Positions 46,105-53,926 of a stretch of DNA of 64,000 bases are shown piece after piece. Position numbers and translations under genes: made by a program. Origin of the DNA: Sphingopyxis sp. TUF1 (GTDB lineage: Bacteria > Pseudomonadota > Alphaproteobacteria > Sphingomonadales > Sphingomonadaceae); NCBI RefSeq assembly GCF_036687315.1, contig NZ_CP144683.1:3232001-3296000 (forward strand), written 5' to 3'. Position 1 is the stretch's first letter. Every line of letters begins with the position of its first letter. Below the pieces are notes generated by a model. That model was given only the letters and a program-made list of their open reading frames with translations, was not told the origin of the DNA and made no database searches.

Positions 46105-47195
46105 GCGCCTTCTCCTGCCAGCTGGTCCACGAGCACATCTTCCCAGAAGAGACTGCTGCCTTGCTCAAGCGCGAGTGTCCGTGCGCGTCGCATGTGCAGG
46201 TGCAGGCCGATTTCCCATGTCACGCCGATACCGCCGTGGATCTGGATGCAGTCGCGTGCCGCGCTGTCATAGGCTTCGGTGGCGGACAATCGCGCCGCTG
46301 CGGCGGCAAGGATGAAATCCTCCGCTCCCTCGCTCGCTGCCGCGGTGATGGCGTTGGCGCGCGCCAGCTCGACGAGGCCGTACAGCTCGGCGATGCGATG
46401 CTTGATCGACTGAAAGGCGCCGATCGGCTGGCCGAATGCCTTGCGCGTCACCGCATAGTCGCGGGCGATCTCCATCAACGCCTCGGCACCGCCGGTCTGC
46501 TCATGCGCCGTTACGACCGACTGGAGCGCCATTATGTGCAGCGCCGCAGCGCGGGGGCGCTCGGCGGCGACCAGAGCTTCGGCGGACGTATCGGCAAGGA
46601 CGAGGTCGGCGATGCACCGGCTGTTGTCGAAACTCTCGACCGCGCGGCGCTCCGCGTCGACGAGTTCGACGACGGCTAGCGCTGGCGAGCCTTGCTGATC
46701 GGCGAGGACGATAGCGACGTCGGCGAACAGGCCGCCCGAAACGGCGGGTGCCGTGCCGCTGACCTTACCGTTCTGGAAGCGCAGCCCAGACGCCGCGGGG
46801 AGGGGATCGGAGCCGGACGCGAAGGCCACTGCGCCGATCGTTTCGCCGCTGGCGAGGCCGGGGAGCCACCGCGTCTTTTGCGCTTCGGTTCCATAAAGTT
46901 CGATCGCCTTCGCTGCGCCGAAGCTGGAGGTCAAGAACGGCGCGCCGCTGATCGTTCGTCCCGCCTGATGCGCGATCAAGCCAAGCTCGACGAGGCCCAG
47001 GGCCAGCCCGCCATAAGCTTCGGGGAGCGCCAGTGCGGTCCAGCCTTGCTCCTTCGCGGTGGTCCAGAAGGCGTCATGATATTGACCGCTGGCCTCGAGC
47101 AGCGGCAGCAGATCGTTCTTGTGGACCCGCGCTTCCAGCGCACGCCGCGATTCGGTGGCGATCGCCTGCTGCCCTTCGTCGTACAAGATCGACAT
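46101..47195 (-). CDS. Acyl-CoA dehydrogenase (second subunit of the likely pair)
   Basis: 364 residues, shorter and more divergent than its partner. ALALPEAYGGLALGLVELGL is the N-terminal helical domain; CIQIHGGIGVTWEIGLHLH and MRRARTLALEQGS form the C-terminal FAD/CoA region. A near-palindromic operator-like site lies 42 bases upstream of its ATG. It is the first gene of the run to the thiolase. Confidence 0.9.
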   Translation of the reverse strand: MSILYDEGQQAIATESRRALEARVHKNDLLPLLEASGQYHDAFWTTAKEQGWTALALPEAYGGLALGLVELGLIAHQAGRTISGAPFLTSSFGAAKAIELYGTEAQKTRWLPGLASGETIGAVAFASGSDPLPAASGLRFQNGKVSGTAPAVSGGLFADVAIVLADQQGSPALAVVELVDAERRAVESFDNSRCIADLVLADTSAEALVAAERPRAAALHIMALQSVVTAHEQTGGAEALMEIARDYAVTRKAFGQPIGAFQSIKHRIAELYGLVELARANAITAAASEGAEDFILAAAAARLSATEAYDSAARDCIQIHGGIGVTWEIGLHLHMRRARTLALEQGSSLFWEDVLVDQLAGEGA

Positions 47196-47236
47196 CGGCT
47201 TTATCCCTCTACCCTTTATATTTCGGCCATCATCCC

Positions 47237-47257
47237 GACGTTAACGTAAACGTCAAG
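47237..47257 (-). promoter_or_regulatory. Operator-like site A upstream of the acyl-CoA dehydrogenase pair
   Basis: Near-palindrome of the form GACGTTnACGTAAnCGTC with AAG after it. On the minus strand it begins with TTGACG, close to a -35 box, and a -10-like GATGAT follows 17-19 bases later. The site sits in the promoter spacer, which is where MerR-family regulators bind. 19 of 21 bases match site B. Confidence 0.65.
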
Positions 47258-47298
47258 TGTTTTGCCGTTACGGAAGGATGAAGGGAAGGCAATCACGG

Positions 47299-48480
47299 TC
47301 AGGCCGCCGCGGCTTTCCAGTCGCGCTTGATCTTCTTCGCAAGGCTCCATTTGTGGACCTCGGTGGGTCCGTCGTAGATGCGGAACGCGCGGACCTCGCG
47401 GAACACCTGTTCGACGATCGTCTTGTCGGTGACCCCGGTGCCGCCCATCACCTGGACGCAGCGGTCGGCGATCCGCATCAGCGCTTCGGACACCGCGACC
47501 TTCGCCATCGAGCTCTCGACGGTGCCGAGCGAGCCGGTGTCGAGCACGGTGGCGCACCAGTCGATCATCAGCTCGGCCTGTTTCAGGTCGATCATATTCT
47601 CGGCGAGCATGAAGCCGACGCCTTCATGCTCGATCAACACCTTGCCGAATGCCTCGCGGCGATTGGCATAGTCGGTGGCAATCTCATGCGCGCGGATGCA
47701 CGCGCCGAGCCAGCGCATACAGTGCGACAGGCGGGCAGGGGAGAGGCGGATCTGCGCATAGCGGAAACCTTCGCCCGCCTGCCCTAGCATCTGGTCGGCG
47801 GGGACGCGGAGGTTGTCGATCGTGATTGTCGCATGACCGCCGGGCATCGAGCTGTCGATCGTGTTCGGGACATGGTCGATGCGGATCGCCGGGTCGGGCA
47901 AGTCGACGAGGAACATGCACGCGCCCTCCTCCGCCTTTGCCATTACGATGCCGACGCGCGCGCCCTGCGCGCCGGTGATAAGCGTCTTGCGGCCGTTGAT
48001 GACCCAATGATCGCCGTCGGGATGGCAGACCGTCTTCATCATCGACGGGTCGGACCCGGCGCCGCCCTCATCGGCAGGCTCGGTCATGAAGAAGGCCGAG
48101 CGGACGCGGCCTTCGACCAGCGGTTTCAGAAAGCGCTCCTGAAGCTCCGGACTCGCTTCCTTGCCCAGCAGATACATATTGCCTTCGTCGGGCGCCATCG
48201 TGTTGCAGGCGAGCGGGCCGAGCGGCGACAAGCCGCTTTTGATGAGCACGACCGCCGTCTCCCGCTGATTAAGGTGGCTGCCGTCATTCAGGACATGCGG
48301 CGTCAGCACGCCCGCAGCGCGCGCATGTTCGCGCATCTCCATCACCAGCTCGTCGGTCGGGGCGCCGTGATGGTCGCGCCGCGGATCGCGCTCATAGGGG
48401 ATGATGATTTCGCGCACGAAAGCTTCGACCTTTGCGGCGATGGTCAGCGCCCGATCCGATATGCCCTGATGCGCCGTCAT
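47299..48480 (-). CDS. Acyl-CoA dehydrogenase, ACAD10/11-like
   Basis: 393 residues. FFMTEPADEGGAGSDPSMM and INGRKTLITGAQGARVGIV lie in the middle domain; CVQVMGGTGVTDKTIVEQVF and FRIYDGPTEVHKWSLAKKI end it, as in the ACAD10/11 group that handles longer or hydroxylated acyl-CoAs. Its own promoter carries site B, 42 bases upstream of the ATG. It is separated from the next dehydrogenase by 103 bases with site A. Confidence 0.92.
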   Translation of the reverse strand: MTAHQGISDRALTIAAKVEAFVREIIIPYERDPRRDHHGAPTDELVMEMREHARAAGVLTPHVLNDGSHLNQRETAVVLIKSGLSPLGPLACNTMAPDEGNMYLLGKEASPELQERFLKPLVEGRVRSAFFMTEPADEGGAGSDPSMMKTVCHPDGDHWVINGRKTLITGAQGARVGIVMAKAEEGACMFLVDLPDPAIRIDHVPNTIDSSMPGGHATITIDNLRVPADQMLGQAGEGFRYAQIRLSPARLSHCMRWLGACIRAHEIATDYANRREAFGKVLIEHEGVGFMLAENMIDLKQAELMIDWCATVLDTGSLGTVESSMAKVAVSEALMRIADRCVQVMGGTGVTDKTIVEQVFREVRAFRIYDGPTEVHKWSLAKKIKRDWKAAAA

Positions 48481-48521
48481 CGCGATTCCCTTCGTTCACT
48501 AATCATTTGGTCCATCAACCC

Positions 48522-48542
48522 GACGTTGACGTAAGCGTCAAG
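48522..48542 (-). promoter_or_regulatory. Operator-like site B upstream of the ACAD10/11-like gene
   Basis: Same pattern as site A (GACGTTnACGTAAnCGTC) with flanking CCATCAnCC also shared. Same distance, 42 bases, to the start codon of the minus-strand gene. It is also 58 bases upstream of the plus-strand nitronate monooxygenase gene and could control both directions. Confidence 0.65.
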
Positions 48543-48600
48543 TTATTTCATGGAGCAGGACGACGATGCCGTAAGGGCAGGGCGATCGAGGAGGGACAAT

Positions 48601-49581
48601 ATGGCTTTCAAAACGCGCATCACCGAGATGCTGGGTATCGAGCACCCGATCGTTCAGGGCGGGATGCAGAGCGTCGGCTATGCTGAACTGGCGAGCGCGG
48701 TGTCGAACGCCGGCGGCCTTGGCATATTGACCGCATTGACCCAGCCGACGCCTGAAGCGCTCCGCGCCGAGATCGAGCGGTGCCGCGCGATGACCGACAA
48801 GCCGTTTGGCGTGAACATGACCGTCTTTCCGACGATCAACGCCCCCGATTACAAAGCCTATGCGCAGGCGATCATCGACGGCGGGGTCAAGATCGTCGAA
48901 ACCGCAGGCACGCAGGCGGTGCGCGAGATATGGGAGATGTTGAAACCCCACGGGGTCACCATCCTCCACAAATGCACTGCGGTGCGCCATGCGCTGTCGG
49001 CCGAGCGCGCCGGCTGCGACATCATTTCGATCGACGGGTTCGAGTGCGCCGGACACCCCGGCGAGGACGATATTCCGGGTCTGATCCTGATCCCCGCCGC
49101 TGCCGACAAGGTGAAGATCCCGATGCTGGCCTCGGGCGGCTTCGGCGACGGCCGCGGGCTGGTCGCGGCGCTCGCGCTCGGCGCCGAGGGGATCAATATG
49201 GGCACGCGCTTCTGCGCGACCGTCGAGGCGCCGATCCACGACAATGTGAAGCAAGCCTATATCGACAATGACGAGCGCGGCAGCTTTCTGATTTTTCGCA
49301 GCCTGAAGAACACCGCACGGGTCGGCAAAAGCGCGGTTAGCGAGGAAGTGGTGCGCCGCCTGGCCCAGCCCGACGCCACCTTCGCCGATGTGGCCGAACT
49401 GGTGAACGGCAAGGCCGGGCGCGAGCTGCTCGAAACGGGCGACCTGTCGAAGGGCGTGTTCTGGGCGGGGATGGTGCAGGGGCTGATCCACGACATTCCC
49501 ACGTGCAAGGACCTGATCGACCGGATCATCGCCGAAGCCGACGCGATCGTCGACAAGCGGTTGGCGGGAATGCGCGCCTGA
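48601..49581 (+). CDS. Nitronate monooxygenase family protein (FMN-dependent)
   Basis: 326 residues of the NMO/2-nitropropane dioxygenase TIM-barrel family. IEHPIVQGGMQSVGYAELAS at the N-terminus, the His-containing ECAGHPGEDD, and the phosphate loop LASGGFGDGRGL plus GINMGTRFCAT are present. Start at MAFKTRITEM with GAGGGACA upstream. Relatives near beta-oxidation genes are often enoyl-reductase-like or detoxifying; substrate open. Confidence 0.9.
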   Translation: MAFKTRITEMLGIEHPIVQGGMQSVGYAELASAVSNAGGLGILTALTQPTPEALRAEIERCRAMTDKPFGVNMTVFPTINAPDYKAYAQAIIDGGVKIVETAGTQAVREIWEMLKPHGVTILHKCTAVRHALSAERAGCDIISIDGFECAGHPGEDDIPGLILIPAAADKVKIPMLASGGFGDGRGLVAALALGAEGINMGTRFCATVEAPIHDNVKQAYIDNDERGSFLIFRSLKNTARVGKSAVSEEVVRRLAQPDATFADVAELVNGKAGRELLETGDLSKGVFWAGMVQGLIHDIPTCKDLIDRIIAEADAIVDKRLAGMRA

Positions 49582-49694
49582 TATGCTTGCGCGCTGGCGC
49601 ACCGGCACGGCTTTCGATATGATCCGATTCTTCGCAATCCGATCGCATCGAAGCCCGCCGGCGCCATGGCCTGCCGGCGCGGCAAGGGGGATGT

Positions 49695-50792
49695 TTGAGC
49701 CTCATCGACTATAAGGGTTTCGGCGGCGTTCGACTGTCCGCCGACATGTTGGGGGACGAGAACGATCCCGCAGTTCTGCTGGTGCCCGATCTTGGGCAAA
49801 GCCGCGCTGCGTGGCGCGATGTCGCCGAGGCGCTGGTGCTTTCGGGCCGCCGCGTCGTCAACCTCGACCTGCGCGATGGTGCGGGGACGGGCGACCGCGA
49901 TCTGGCGCCCCATGTCGAGGATCTGCGCGCCGTGCTCGCCCAAATGGGTTCGCGCCCCGTCGTCGTGACGGCCGGACACGCCGGCTGGATAGCGCTGCAT
50001 GCGCTGGGGCTCGACGGTGCCCATCTCGCGGCAGGCGTCGTTCTGGTGGACATGCCGGTCGGCGCAGAGGAGACGGCGAGCGGAGTCGCGGCGCGACTGA
50101 CCCTCCCGACCCTTGTTGTGCGCGGCGGGCTTGCGCCGGCCAAAAGCAGCATGGCGAGCGCCGCCTTTGCGGCCGAGCTGCCCGCTGGCGTGTGCGCAGA
50201 CATCGACGACTGCGACCTGGCACTCGCGTCGGACCGCCGGGAAGCGCTGCTCGGCCAGCTTCTCGAATTTTTCGAGCGGCACCAGCCGCGCGAGGCGATG
50301 GAGTTCAAGGCCGGGTCGGACCCGCGCACGTTGCGCGATGCCATGGGCTGTTTCGCGACCGGGATTACCATCGTCACCGCACTTGATGCGGAAGGGACGC
50401 CGGTGGGGCTGACGGCGAACAGTTTTACCTCAGTCTCGCTCGATCCGCCGCTTCTGCTGGTTTGCATCGCGAACACCGCCGGGACCGCACCAGCGCTGCG
50501 CGCGGCCTTACATTTTGGGGTAAATGTGCTGCAGATTGGTCAGCAGCCGACATCGAACCGCTTTTCGGCCAAGGGCGAGGATCGTTTTGCGAACCAGCCC
50601 TGGGCTCCCGGTCAGACGGGCGTGCCCTTGCTCGGCGGTTCGCTCGTATCCTTCGAATGCCAGCGCGAGTCGCTGCACGAGGCGGGGGACCATTTCATCC
50701 TCGTCGGCCGCGTCGTCCGCGCGCAATTCGAACCGCATCGCGACCCGCTGCTCTATTTTCGCGGCAAATACCGACGGCTTCATTTCGCATGA
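49695..50792 (+). CDS. Fusion of an alpha/beta-hydrolase-like domain and a flavin reductase domain
   Basis: 365 residues from TTG 49695 (AAGGGGG upstream). Residues 1-200 look like an alpha/beta hydrolase (LLVPDLGQSRAAWRDVAEAL), but the nucleophile elbow reads TAGHAGW, without the serine. Residues 202-365 are a flavin reductase-like FMN-binding domain (AMGCFATGITIVTALDAEG, GLTANSFTSVSLDPPLLLVC). An internal ATG at 50298 would give a free 164-residue reductase, a normal stand-alone length. The reductase part probably supplies reduced flavin to a monooxygenase encoded elsewhere. Confidence 0.82.
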   Translation: MSLIDYKGFGGVRLSADMLGDENDPAVLLVPDLGQSRAAWRDVAEALVLSGRRVVNLDLRDGAGTGDRDLAPHVEDLRAVLAQMGSRPVVVTAGHAGWIALHALGLDGAHLAAGVVLVDMPVGAEETASGVAARLTLPTLVVRGGLAPAKSSMASAAFAAELPAGVCADIDDCDLALASDRREALLGQLLEFFERHQPREAMEFKAGSDPRTLRDAMGCFATGITIVTALDAEGTPVGLTANSFTSVSLDPPLLLVCIANTAGTAPALRAALHFGVNVLQIGQQPTSNRFSAKGEDRFANQPWAPGQTGVPLLGGSLVSFECQRESLHEAGDHFILVGRVVRAQFEPHRDPLLYFRGKYRRLHFA

Positions 50793-50869
50793 CGGGGGGG
50801 CCGAAGACCGTCTTTCGGCTTATATCACCCGTTGGTATTGCACTGCGTTGGAAGGCCCGCTGAAAACTC

Positions 50870-51748
50870 ATGACCCCGAAGCTTCTCAGAACCTTTCTGG
50901 CGGTCGAGCGTACCGGAAATATATCGATAGCGGCGGCACAGCTTAATCTCGCGCAATCAACCGTCAGCGATCAGATTCAATCGTTCGAGGTCCAGATTGG
51001 CACGGCGCTTTTCGAGCGAACACGAGGTGGAATCAGGCTGGCACCGGCGGGGCAGACGCTCAAACCCTATGCCGAAGCGATTCTCGCGATGACTGACGAG
51101 GCCGTCGCCGCGCTGGCCCACGATCATCGCCCCCGATCGGGCACACTTGCCATCGGCGCACTGGAGACAATCGCGGCGCAATGGCTGCCCGAAAGGCTGT
51201 CCGGCTTTCGCAAGGCTCATTCAGACATCGGCCTGCGCTTGCAAGCGGCAAACTCCGGCGATCTGATGCGACTGGTCAAGGATGGCGGCCTCGATGCGAT
51301 CCTTTGTTTCGAAGCGCGCGATCTCGATCCGAAACTTGTGGGACGCGTGGTCGCCCATGAACCGCTTGCGCTGATAAGCAAGGCTGACGGTCAGCCGGAC
51401 CGGGCGCCGGGTTTTGTTACGACCCGCTCGGGATGTATTTTTCGCCGGATATTCGACGAAAACATCGCGGCGTTCGAATCCTCCGGCGGTCGGATCATCG
51501 CCGAGGTGGACAGCATCGCCGCAATCGTCAATCTTGTCGCGCAGGGAGACGGAGCGGCGCTGGTCCCGGAAATGGCTGCCGCAGAAGCCCTGCGCAACGG
51601 GCAGGTTCGACGACTTGGGAACGCTGCCGCATCCAAGCATGTGCGCTTGTCACTGGTCTGGCGACGGCGGCGGGTTCAGCCGCCCGCCTTGCGGTATTTG
51701 CTGAAGAGCTTCCCCTCACACCAATCGGTGTCCACCGTCACAATGTAG
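50870..51748 (+). CDS. LysR-family transcriptional regulator
   Basis: 292 residues. N-terminal winged helix-turn-helix (LRTFLAVERTGNISIAAAQL, STVSDQIQSFE) followed by a periplasmic-binding-protein-like effector domain. The effector is unknown. It could control the flavin reductase fusion upstream or the dehydrogenase-like gene that faces it; the two 3' ends overlap by 33 bases. Confidence 0.92.
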   Translation: MTPKLLRTFLAVERTGNISIAAAQLNLAQSTVSDQIQSFEVQIGTALFERTRGGIRLAPAGQTLKPYAEAILAMTDEAVAALAHDHRPRSGTLAIGALETIAAQWLPERLSGFRKAHSDIGLRLQAANSGDLMRLVKDGGLDAILCFEARDLDPKLVGRVVAHEPLALISKADGQPDRAPGFVTTRSGCIFRRIFDENIAAFESSGGRIIAEVDSIAAIVNLVAQGDGAALVPEMAAAEALRNGQVRRLGNAAASKHVRLSLVWRRRRVQPPALRYLLKSFPSHQSVSTVTM

Positions 51749-52453
51749 GACGGTTCCGGTCACAAAGCCGTTTGTCATCGCGCAGATCAGCATTTCCGCG
51801 ACGTCATCACCTGTGCCGATACGGCCGACGGGCAGTTTCGCCGCCATGGCCTGCAATGCCTCGTCCTTCCTGTCGCCCATCACATCCTCCCAAATTGGTG
51901 TATCGACCCAGCCGGGCGAGACCGCGTTGACGCGGATCGGCGCGAGTTCTAGCGCGAGCGCTTTCACCAACCCCTCCAGCGCGGCATTTGCCGGCGCGAC
52001 GATGCTGCCTCGTGGCAAAGGGCGGTAGGCGGCGATTCCCGAAACAATGGTAATCGATCCCGCGTCGGAGAGCTTCGCTGCTCCGTGTTTTGCGAGCAGC
52101 CAAGGCCCGAAGACCTTGCTGGCAAATACCCTGTGAAGTGCGGTTCGCTCAAGGTCGGCCAAGGGGCCATAGGCACGCTGCATGTCGGCGGCGGTCGAGA
52201 CGATATGATTCAGTCGATCAAGCCGCTCGAACATGCTCACGACGCTCTGTTCGTCGGTTATGTCCGCCGCCACGACCTCAAGGTTCGGATGATGTTCGAA
52301 TTGTGCGAGCGTTGTCTCGAGCTTGGCGGGATTGCGCCCGACTACGGTGATACGGGCGCCGGCTTCAAGCGCGCGTCCGGCCAGCGCCAGCCCCATGCCG
52401 GAACTGCCGCCCACGATCAGGATGTGCTGCTTGTATAAGCGTCCCGCTGTCAT
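51716..52453 (-). CDS. SDR-family protein lacking the catalytic Tyr and Lys
   Basis: 245 residues with the SDR nucleotide site GGSSGMGLALAG, NHIVSTAAD in place of NNAG, and a good C-terminal VTGTVLHCDGGHRL. Where active SDRs have YxxxK, this one has VAPANAALEG: the Tyr and Lys are missing, while the serine of TIVSGIAA remains. It may bind nucleotide without oxidoreductase activity or use another mechanism. Start at MTAGRLYKQH. Its tail overlaps that of the LysR gene. Confidence 0.82.
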   Translation of the reverse strand: MTAGRLYKQHILIVGGSSGMGLALAGRALEAGARITVVGRNPAKLETTLAQFEHHPNLEVVAADITDEQSVVSMFERLDRLNHIVSTAADMQRAYGPLADLERTALHRVFASKVFGPWLLAKHGAAKLSDAGSITIVSGIAAYRPLPRGSIVAPANAALEGLVKALALELAPIRVNAVSPGWVDTPIWEDVMGDRKDEALQAMAAKLPVGRIGTGDDVAEMLICAMTNGFVTGTVLHCDGGHRLV

Positions 52454-52524
52454 CTCTGCCTCCGCACGAATTCGATATGGCGCAAAAATGACGAGGGAGG
52501 CGCCGAAAGGACAACGGAACAATC

Positions 52525-52565
52525 CGATACTGGTATCGCGAAATCCGATGCCCGATCGGGCATCG
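52525..52565. promoter_or_regulatory. Two adjacent perfect palindromes between tRNA-Ser and the SDR gene
   Basis: CGATACTGGTATCG (52525-52538) and the 20-base CGATGCCCGATCGGGCATCG (52546-52565). They lie downstream of tRNA-Ser and upstream of the SDR gene on the same strand. They could be an operator of the SDR gene or help end tRNA transcription; there is no clear T tract. Confidence 0.4.
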
Positions 52566-52628
52566 TGCGCGACGGAACCGCGTCAAACGTCGGCGCGAAA
52601 GCGGTTTTCGGCGGCAATCGGAAGTGAT

Positions 52629-52718
52629 TGGCGGACAGGGTGGGATTCGAACCCACGGTGAGCTTGCACCCACGGCGGTTTTCAAGACCGCTGCCTTAAA
52701 CCACTCGGCCACCTGTCC
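52629..52718 (-). tRNA. tRNA-Ser (anticodon TGA)
   Basis: On the minus strand a 90-base serine tRNA folds: acceptor GGACAGG/CCTGTCC, D arm GCCGAGTGG, anticodon stem GCGGT/ACCGC with loop CTTGAAA (anticodon TGA, encoded at 52682-52684), a long variable arm typical of tRNA-Ser, T arm GTGGGTTCGAATCCCAC and an encoded CCA end. Discriminator base G. Confidence 0.97.
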
Positions 52719-52861
52719 GGTGGCGTCGCCATAGCGCGCGGGCGCGGTGCGGCAAGCAAAACCTTGCACCAACGGCCTGTCGCGCGAATGACTCGCCTCG
52801 TCCCGCGCCCGCCTAGCCAAGCGGCTCGCATGTGTGCGAGACCGGCCCTATGGGTGGGAAC

Positions 52862-53926
52862 ATGATGCACGCTACCGGTTTCAAAATTCGGCAACTTTTC
52901 GCGCTGTCGGCAGCGATCGTGTCGGCGTGGATGCTCGCTGCCTCGGCACCGCTTCACGCCCAAAGCGGGGATTCGGGATTCGACGCCTATGTCCAGTCGC
53001 TCTGGCCCAAGGCGCAAGCGCGCGGCGTATCGCGCGCGACGTTCGACCGGGTGACTGCGGGGCTGCGCTATAACGCCCGCGTGGTGGCGCTCGACCGCGA
53101 TAATCTGGGGTCTCCGCCTAACCCGAACACGCCCATTCCAGCCTTCGCGCCGTATAAGACCCGGCATGTCGATGCCGCGCGCATCAACGGCGGGCGACGG
53201 GTGCACGACCGGCTGTTGCCGTTGCTCTCGCGCATCGAGACGCAGACCGGGGTGCCGACGAGCATCATGATCGCCATCTATGGGCATGAGACCGCTTATG
53301 GTCAGGTGACGGGAAGTTTCGACCTGCCCGAAGCGCTGGCAACGCTGGCGTACGAAGGACGGCGGCGAAGCCTGTTCGAGCCGGAGTTGATCGCGACGAT
53401 GGTGATGGTCGAACGGGGCGTGCCGCGCGACGTGCTGAAAGGCAGCTGGGCCGGGGCCTTCGGCTATCCGCAATTCCTGCCTTCGGTCTATCTGCGCGTT
53501 GCCGAGGACGGTGATGGCGACGGCGTGGCGCGCATCTGGTCGAGCGAGGCCGATGCGATCGAGTCGATCGGCGCCTATCTCCGCAATGCCGGCTGGCGGG
53601 CGGGGCAGCCATGGGGCGTCGCGGTGAACGTACCCGCGGGTTTCGATCGCACCGCCGTCGCGAGCCGCCTTTCCCCCACGCGATGCCCGCGCGTTTTCGA
53701 TCGTCACAGCCGCTGGCGCACCATGGCCGAATGGCGCGCCGCCGGGATTCAGCCGCAGAATGGCCGCTGGCCCGATGGCAATATCCAGGCGACACTGCTC
53801 GAACCCGACGGCCCCGGGCGAACCGCCTATTTGCTGACCGGTAACTATCGTGCGATATTGGACTATAATTGTTCCAATTTTTACGCACTATCTGTGGGGT
53901 TGCTGGCGGATGAAATCGATCGTTAG
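52862..53926 (+). CDS. Lytic murein transglycosylase, MltB family
   Basis: 354 residues. Signal peptide ending near LHAQS, then a GH103-type transglycosylase domain: FDAYVQSLWPKAQARGVSRA, the catalytic Glu in IYGHETAYG, and GSWAGAFGYPQFLPSVYL. It cleaves peptidoglycan glycan strands to 1,6-anhydro products in the periplasm. No separate peptidoglycan-binding domain is evident. The rlpA gene starts inside its last codons, so both are made together. Confidence 0.92.
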   Translation: MMHATGFKIRQLFALSAAIVSAWMLAASAPLHAQSGDSGFDAYVQSLWPKAQARGVSRATFDRVTAGLRYNARVVALDRDNLGSPPNPNTPIPAFAPYKTRHVDAARINGGRRVHDRLLPLLSRIETQTGVPTSIMIAIYGHETAYGQVTGSFDLPEALATLAYEGRRRSLFEPELIATMVMVERGVPRDVLKGSWAGAFGYPQFLPSVYLRVAEDGDGDGVARIWSSEADAIESIGAYLRNAGWRAGQPWGVAVNVPAGFDRTAVASRLSPTRCPRVFDRHSRWRTMAEWRAAGIQPQNGRWPDGNIQATLLEPDGPGRTAYLLTGNYRAILDYNCSNFYALSVGLLADEIDR

